Positions 58,208 through 64,000 of a DNA stretch of 64,000 nt are shown here, piece after piece. Source of the stretch: Portulaca oleracea (Eukaryota > Streptophyta > Magnoliopsida > Caryophyllales > Portulacaceae). The DNA is taken from the NCBI GenBank assembly GCA_029582165.1, contig CM055884.1, positions 13,272,537 to 13,336,536 of the forward strand. The letters are read 5' to 3'. The translations under genes and the position numbers were made by a program. How positions within the stretch are numbered: the stretch's first letter is position 1; the number at the start of each line of letters is the position of its first letter. The notes beneath the pieces are model-generated. The model worked only from the letters and a program-made list of their open reading frames with translations, was not told the origin of the DNA and ran no database searches.

Positions 58208-60223
58208 ATGGCAGGTAGGGGCAGGGCTTCCGGGTTTCTAGATAGGTCGAACCAGCTTCCATCTGGTTGGAGGGGGGGGGGTGAAACTGGGAACCCGCAC
58301 CGACGTAATGTGACTGCGTCAGCACGACGTAGGGGCCAAGGTACTGAAGCACCTGTTGATGCGGTAGAAGCACCTGTTGATGCGGTTGGGCAGCAGGACA
58401 CGCACAGTTAGACCACGCAAGGCTTAATTGACCATATCAATGAACATGTTGATTACTCAACCGACACGGAGACAACGGGGGACGACAGAGCTCAAGTCGG
58501 GGCGATCCTACTTACTTCAGGTATGCATGAACGGGGTTCGAGCCGTTGAGAGATGCGTCAGGGAGGTTTGCCCCACTGCGACATGGGGGAGACGCAGGTG
58601 GCGCGGTTGGGGCAAGCAGCAGCGGCAGGCAGAGTAAGAAGAGCCGGAGAAATGAGGAAGACTGGAAGATTGATGGTAATGTTCCCGGGGGACCACAATT
58701 GGGGGACATTATACCGAGCTTTAGAGGTCACATCGCTCGGGTAATATGGGATGGTTGGGAGTGTTCGTCGGGAGCAGTTCTTGACTGCGTGACGAAGAGG
58801 AATGCGTTGAGGGAATTGAGGTCAATGAGGCCCGCAATGGATCCCGTATGCCAGAGTGCACTGCAAAATGTCCAACTGACCGCTTTGGTAGATTTGATGT
58901 ATGAAAACATCGATATGGCGCTGATCTCGGCCTTCGTTGAGAGGTGGCAACCCGACACGAACACATTTCACCTTCCCTTTGGTGAAATGACTATCATGCT
59001 GCACGATGTGGAACACATTTTGGACCTTCCAGTTGATGGTATGATGCCTGATTGTCTTGCTCAGGCAGCGGTTAATGAGTTCGTTTCGGCTATTTTCATG
59101 AAGCCTATGCCGGAACTAAAGAAAATGGGCATTTATGACAAGGGTGCCATGGCTGATGTCGATTTGAGGTCGATTGTTGTTTCGCCCATGTACCCCCTTC
59201 CCCATAGGACACGTGCATGGTTGTTGAGCTTGTTAGGAAACACTATCCTCGTGGACAAATCGAGGGATAGAGTACGTCCGCATCCGTGGCCTAGCACTGA
59301 TATTATCGTCTGATTGCTTGGGTACGATTACATCGCGCACTGTATCGGCGATTAGGGATGGCGGCGGTGGCCGACGAAGATAGCTGGGTGTTTGACCCTT
59401 TTGCAGGCCTGGATATATGAGTATTTTCCATCATTTAGGCCACACAGTGAGCAACCGGTTCGGGGACCGCGCGCGGCCAGGTGGTTTCCACTCACATGGC
59501 TAGATCGGAGACACGCCTACGGGCGTTGAGGGCCTCCCTGGACGCGTTGATGCCCGATAAGGTGTGTTGGTGCCCTTATGGAGGTACACCTTACAGGACC
59601 TGCCAGAAGACGTTGTACATGGGCCCCATTCGTGCATATGACGTGACAGAGCGGTACATGCCTGATCGCGTTGTCCGTCAGATAGGGCACCGACAACATG
59701 TTCCCCCAATGTTGCCCCGCCCTAGGAAAGCTGAACGACCGGCCAAGGGGCCGCATGCATTGAGTTTGATGAGTTCGCGTCAATCGCTGGGGACATTTCC
59801 TTTTGGTTACATGTTGTCCCTGACGGCTTTGCCACGCACAAAACGTGTGCTTTTTGAAGTGGATGATGCATATAATGATTGGTTTGTGGTACATTCTCAT
59901 AAGTTTTTGATCAACAACACCTCCACCAGCCAATCCACAATCGATGAGCCGCATTCCCTCGAACAGGTACAAACCCCTAAGCATGCTTTAATAGTAGTTT
60001 TGCATATTTTACTCAATTATTAAATAACTTTCTATTTTTTTCATAGTGGTCATATGTGTGGGCGGAACTAGCGAATACGATGTTGCAGCCACCTAGTCGT
60101 AACGAAGCGACAAGGCTAGTGAGTGATCACAGTTTCACAACTATGTCTGATATGTATGCTCAATGGTGTGCACAAATGAATATTCAGGTCCCCGTGCAAC
60201 AAGACGATCAGGAGGAGGAGTAG
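58208..60223 (+). pseudogene. Plant mobile domain (PMD) protein gene of a Mutator-like element, with frameshifts
   Basis: The gene opens MAGRGRASGFLDRSNQLPSG. An in-frame TAG at about 58408 is followed by more open frame (QGLIDHINEHVDYS). After a frame change near 58530 the PMD domain is clear: LGDIIPSFRGHIARVIWDGW, ALISAFVERWQPDTNTFHLP, FGEMTIMLHDVEHILDLPVDG and RTRAWLLSLLGNTILVDKSR. It continues through two more frame changes (near 59300..59400 and 59500) with RALYRRLGMAAVADEDSW, LLQAWIYEYFPSFRPHSEQP and YMPDRVVRQIGHRQ. A GT-AG intron (59967..60046) joins to the final exon (SYVWAELANTMLQPP, acidic end QQDDQEEE, stop 60221..60223). PMD proteins (MAIN/MAIL1 relatives, PF10536) act in silencing and genome stability in host genes and are also carried by plant transposons. 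The indels may be decay or assembly error. Confidence 0.83.
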
Positions 60224-60495
60224 AATTAGTTGTTAATTTTTAATTTGTGTCGAACATTTTAATTTTTAGGTTGATTGTCTGTCGTTTTAAGACTGATGTA
60301 AGTTTAAATTTGTGTGGTTGTATCGTAGACTTGATGTATTGTGCGGTATTTTAATTGTTGGTTTTACTGTTGTGCAGTTTATTTAAAGTAATTCAGCACC
60401 ACTAATTATCACAATAAAATGAACAAGAATTTAACAAGCGCCGTGGAGACAATGTCATGCCATACAAATACATATATGACTGTACAGTTTAATTC
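60224..60495. other. Short spacer between convergent genes
   Basis: Shared 3' region of the PMD and transposase genes; AT-rich, no further features. Confidence 0.6.
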
Positions 60496-63217
60496 CTAAG
60501 ACAAAGAACTTGTTTGAGCAGCCCTAAGACCTTTCCATTGATCAATACGAGCCTTAAACGGCTCATCCCAACCTTCAACAGTACGGTCTCTCCCTCGGTG
60601 CCACCCAGTATGAATCGGTGGTAGAGGGCATTGATCGTGTAAATGAAGAAGAATGTAATGATCCTTGTATGCATGCACTATTCCGAATATTTTGGCAGGT
60701 CTCCTCATTCCAATTGCTACTCTCAAGGGTAACACTGATATACATAACTCAGCTAGCTGCTCAAATTCACCGGGTGGTGTTGCAATGTTAATCCACATGA
60801 TGTTCAACATTGTCGCTGCTGGAAATAAATCCGCAGGAGTCGACATCCAATGTTGAACTCTGGCTGGTCCAGCCATGTTACCACTTATCCGGTTGAGCGA
60901 TTTTTCGTACTCCTCCTGACACCCAAAGTGTGCCGCTAAATACATGTTATGATGCGCCAGCAATTCACTTTCCATTGTACTCCTAACAGTTTGCCATTGT
61001 TCTTGGCCCCCATAAGCCGCCTCGGCAATGCATCTAAACCCGCAGTTTCCATCCGACTCAACATCCGTCCAACCAACAATATAAGGTAGAAAGAAATGTG
61101 GCACATCGTCTTTGTACGGGAACGGATCTATACACATCTTGGAAATAACTGCACATCAAAAGACGCATCTGTCTTATAAATAAGAGCATTTAGTTTTTTT
61201 GTTATATTATAAAAAATAGATAATGAAAATCAAACCTATTTCACCCATCCCGACGGAAGAAGAACTGGTTCTGTTTTTCCTCGAGGAGTTCGACTTAGTC
61301 TTGCTACTACGACCCGATATTCGGCCGTACTCAAACCCACTGGGTTCGCGTCTGGTGGATCTGGAAGTTTTGGGTCTCCCGATGTGCGGGGGGCTGATCT
61401 CTGGATCAGGAATATCGACACTCTCGGGATTCAACCTCTCGTGGATGACCTGGGATACGTCGCATATCACTGCTGGATCTTTCTCCCGAACCTGTTGCAC
61501 GAGGAACTCAAACAGCTTCAAGCCCCGGGACGATGGATCATCATTTGACCCCGGGGTGTCACCATCTCCAATGGTCGTGAGTTGTCTCCAGAACATTATT
61601 AAATTTGTATACTGCAACTGCTCTCCATTATTGTACAAGTGCATAATAGAACATGCACACGGAAGGTGGTGGGTTGACCACAACTTGTGATCGCACTTGG
61701 GTGTGCCTGTAGCTTTCCTCATCTTCACCATTTCACTAAACTCCTACGCTAATAAATCAATGGCATAGTGAGAAACATGACCGTGCAAATGCATGAAGAA
61801 TCGAGATTCCCTATGATATCTATGCGCACTCATAGACTGTTCAAGCAACCTCTTAATCTCAGTATGTTGATTCTCCAAATGATGGTGAATCCTCACAAAG
61901 ACACGATCAAATGTGCCTCTCCCACTTCCGATATAATATTTCAGAGTAGAATGCTGGCTCTCCACCCTGGAAGTCGCAGTGTTCCCAAAGTGAGGGACCC
62001 TGTCGGTGAAAGCACAAATAAATTTCTCCTTATACGGCATCCACGTATCATTAAGATACTTCACAACATCTTTGTTCTTTCCAATCCACACGCTTTGGAG
62101 AGTCATCCACTTCATCTCGAAAATCTCAACAGTCGCGGCATAAACAATGGGATTCCAGAAATGATGTTTGAAATGTAGCCCGCAACCATTTTTCTTCCCC
62201 CCAGTAAGTGCGTTGACTTTATTCTCCACATCGTTCCCAATATGCCATATGCACAAAAGGTGAGGCACACTTGGGAAAACTCTGGCAATAGCTCCACTCA
62301 ACGCGTACTCCTTGTCCGTCACAAACACACCCGGAGTAACATCGGGACCCAACAACTCATGCAACTTCCAAAGCAACCACTCATAGGATTCCTTCTTCTC
62401 GTCCCGCATGAACGAGTAAGCAATCTGGAAGTTTTTGTTAGTTGGTGACACGCCAACCACCGCATAAGGGCCACTTCGCCTTGTTTGTCTTATATGTACT
62501 CGATGAGAATTACATTCGGGTACGTACGGAGCAACTTCAATGCGTACGGGTGACATAAAAAGAGTTGACGAAGATTGCCATCATCATCAAAGTTTGTATA
62601 GGAGATGTACCCGCCAGCCTTAGCCAAGTGGAGACATTGTTGGGGAGTTGTCCTCCCATCCATACCCTCGGCGCGCATCTTCGCCCGCTCGTTGTATACT
62701 TGTCGAATGTTTGAATTACAACCAGGGAACTTTATCTTCGATGTCTCAGATAGTGGCCGGCGTGCACCCCGTGTCGGTCATTTCACGCACATGTTGTTTC
62801 ATCTCAGAGTTCAATGGGTTTCCGTGACGATGTCCTTCCTCGTACACGATGAACCTATGATTGTGCTTCCCCCTATCTCCATCACAAGCACGAATTCGCC
62901 ATTCTGTTTCATTACGTGTCCACGCTTACAATGGCAAATTTACAATCGCACGCTTCGCCGACGTCGTCCGACCACTCATTTGCATCAAGATCAATCATTT
63001 TCCCGCGATATTTGCCGTACCTATAACACTTCAAGTAACACCTCCGCGCACTATCTAAATCTTTTTGCTTGTATGATGCCCTTACAAACCTAAACCCAAT
63101 GCCCTGAGCTATATCGTTGGCCCACTCAAGAACTGCTTCTATATTTTCAAACACATTTTGTGTCACAAAGAACGAGGAATAATCAACACCGTCTCCGCCA
63201 AACTCCTCTTGCTCAAA
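60496..63217 (-). pseudogene. Mutator-like transposase with FAR1 zinc finger, SWIM finger and C-terminal OTU protease domain
   Basis: N-terminal exon (about 63217 to 62912): EAVLEWANDIAQGIGFRFV, CYLKCYRYGKYRG and EACDCKFA form a FAR1/WRKY-GCM1 zinc-binding domain. After frame changes come DGDRGKHNHRF, GYISYTNFDDDGNLRQLFL and PYALKLLRTYPNVILIEY. One more shift near 62488 leads into an open stretch (62556..61744) with the MULE core: VVGVSPTNKNFQIAYSFM, VFVTDKEYALSGAIARVFPS and PHLLCIWHIGNDVENKV. The SWIM part follows (CDHKLWSTHHLPCAC), then GRPKTSRSTRREPSGFEY. A GT-AG intron (61235 to 61149) joins in frame to an OTU-like cysteine protease domain (61148..60496) with VESDGNCGFRCIAEAAYGG, supplying the catalytic Asp and Cys, and DHYILLHL, the likely His. 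Few lesions interrupt it, so it was recently functional or is miscalled. The first exon is not certain. Confidence 0.85.
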
Positions 63218-63239
63218 CTGCAGAACAATGTGACATTCA

Positions 63240-63930
63240 TTAATTACCCCAATATTTACCCAATTATACTAAAATAATTAACAATAAAACTAATCACTTA
63301 GAATATCAATGACAATAACATTATTAATTACAATAACAGTAATATTAATAACAATAATATTAACAATTACATTCATAAACCTAAACAATAAACCCTAAAC
63401 ATTATTAATAATAATATTAATAATCATAATAATTAACGCTTCAATTATCAATTACAATTTCACTAAACACATTAATTATTAATAATAAAAACACTTCAAG
63501 TAACAATTTCACTAAACACATTAATTATTAATAATAAAAATAATTACCACTTCAAGTAAAAATTTCCTATACACATTAGTTATTAATAATCATAATAATT
63601 AACACTTCAAATAAGGATTACAATAAACACATTATTTATTAATATTCAAGTAACAATTTCAATAAACACATTAATTATTAATAATCATAACATTTAACAC
63701 TTCAACACATTATTTATTAAAACATATAATTTGAAATAAATTATCATTAAAAATCAATACATTATTAATAATAACAAAACATAATCAACAATAATAACAA
63801 TAATAACACAATATATAATTAAAAATAAAAACAATAATTACAAAATAATAATAACACATATACAATTAAAAATAATTAATAATTAATAATAATAACTAAA
63901 AAATTAATAATAATAAAAATTATTTCAAAA
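63240..63930. repeat. Right ATT-rich arm of the two-gene element
   Basis: AATAATAATTAATAAT-type repeats with several near-copies of AACACATTAATTATTAATAA read as the inverse of the left arm at 57530..58190. They lie directly upstream of the transposase gene on its strand. Confidence 0.75.
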
Positions 63931-64000
63931 AAAAAGGAAAATCACCGCTGCGCCGCCGCGTAGTATGGCAAGACCGCCGCGGCAGCACGCTGCTGCGTTA

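Larger units (their letters stand above)
57465..64000. mobile_element. Large two-gene Mutator-like element, reaching the window edge
   Basis: A plus-strand plant-mobile-domain gene (58208..60223) and a minus-strand FAR1/MULE/SWIM/OTU transposase gene (60496..63217) converge, about 270 bp apart. On both outer sides lies 0.65 kb of ATT-repeat sequence in inverted orientation, each with a TTTAGGGTTTA motif before the gene. Outside these, GCGGCACGGCCGGATTTT at about 57467 resembles the inverted sequence GCGGCGCAGCGGTGATTTT at about 63930..63950, a possible pair of terminal repeats. The true right terminus and target duplication may lie outside the window, so the ends are provisional. Confidence 0.65.

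Noticed and set aside
62605..63093. Plus-strand open frame of 162 codons
   Set aside because: It is the reverse shadow of the FAR1-domain exons of the minus-strand transposase.

Overview
This window is nuclear DNA from a flowering plant, most likely a eudicot. It has spliced genes with GT-AG introns, a plant-type tRNA gene, CT-rich leaders and telo-boxes, and many plant transposon families (CACTA, Mutator-like, hAT, PIF/Harbinger, Stowaway, Helitron, Ty3/gypsy). It has no operons or other prokaryotic features. By my reading only one conventional host gene is intact: a 13-exon minus-strand J-domain gene of the DNAJC11/OWL1 type (15095..23073). Almost everything else is transposons, nested transposons or broken copies of host genes.

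Layout. 1..6.9 kb: a Helitron-like 3' terminus at the edge, two copies of one PIF/Harbinger non-autonomous element (909..1885, 4872..5836), and between them a decayed WNK kinase fragment split by a short SINE-like insertion. 6973..7056: tRNA-Leu(CAA) with a damaged anticodon stem. 7169..14273: a complete 7.1 kb CACTA element with TAT target duplication, remains of both transposon genes and a striking 0.66 kb inverted repeat. 15.1..23.1 kb: the DNAJC11-like gene with small transposons in several introns. 23398..25889: a Mutator-like element containing a hAT element. 25932..26480: another long-TIR element. 28914..29420: acetolactate synthase pseudogene fragment. 29614..42056: a miniature CACTA split by an 11.5 kb LTR retrotransposon (30191..41727, coding on the minus strand) and by a small hAT element. 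44.1..51.9 kb: fragments of BIG5, glutamate:glyoxylate aminotransferase and FAR1-like genes between two inverted 26-bp motifs. 53..56.2 kb: Stowaway, hAT and Mutator-like miniature elements and one small unknown ORF. 57.5..64 kb: a large Mutator-like element running to the window edge, with a plant-mobile-domain gene on the plus strand facing a FAR1/MULE/SWIM/OTU transposase gene on the minus strand.

The points of most interest are (i) the last element, whose two convergent genes repeat the layout of maize MuDR with a PMD gene where mudrB would be; (ii) the long hairpin inside the CACTA element, a candidate source of small RNAs; and (iii) the stacked insertions at 29.6..42 kb, with nearly identical LTRs around an interior that has lost most of its coding capacity. 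Family names rest on reading motifs, terminal repeats and target duplications by eye; no database search was possible.
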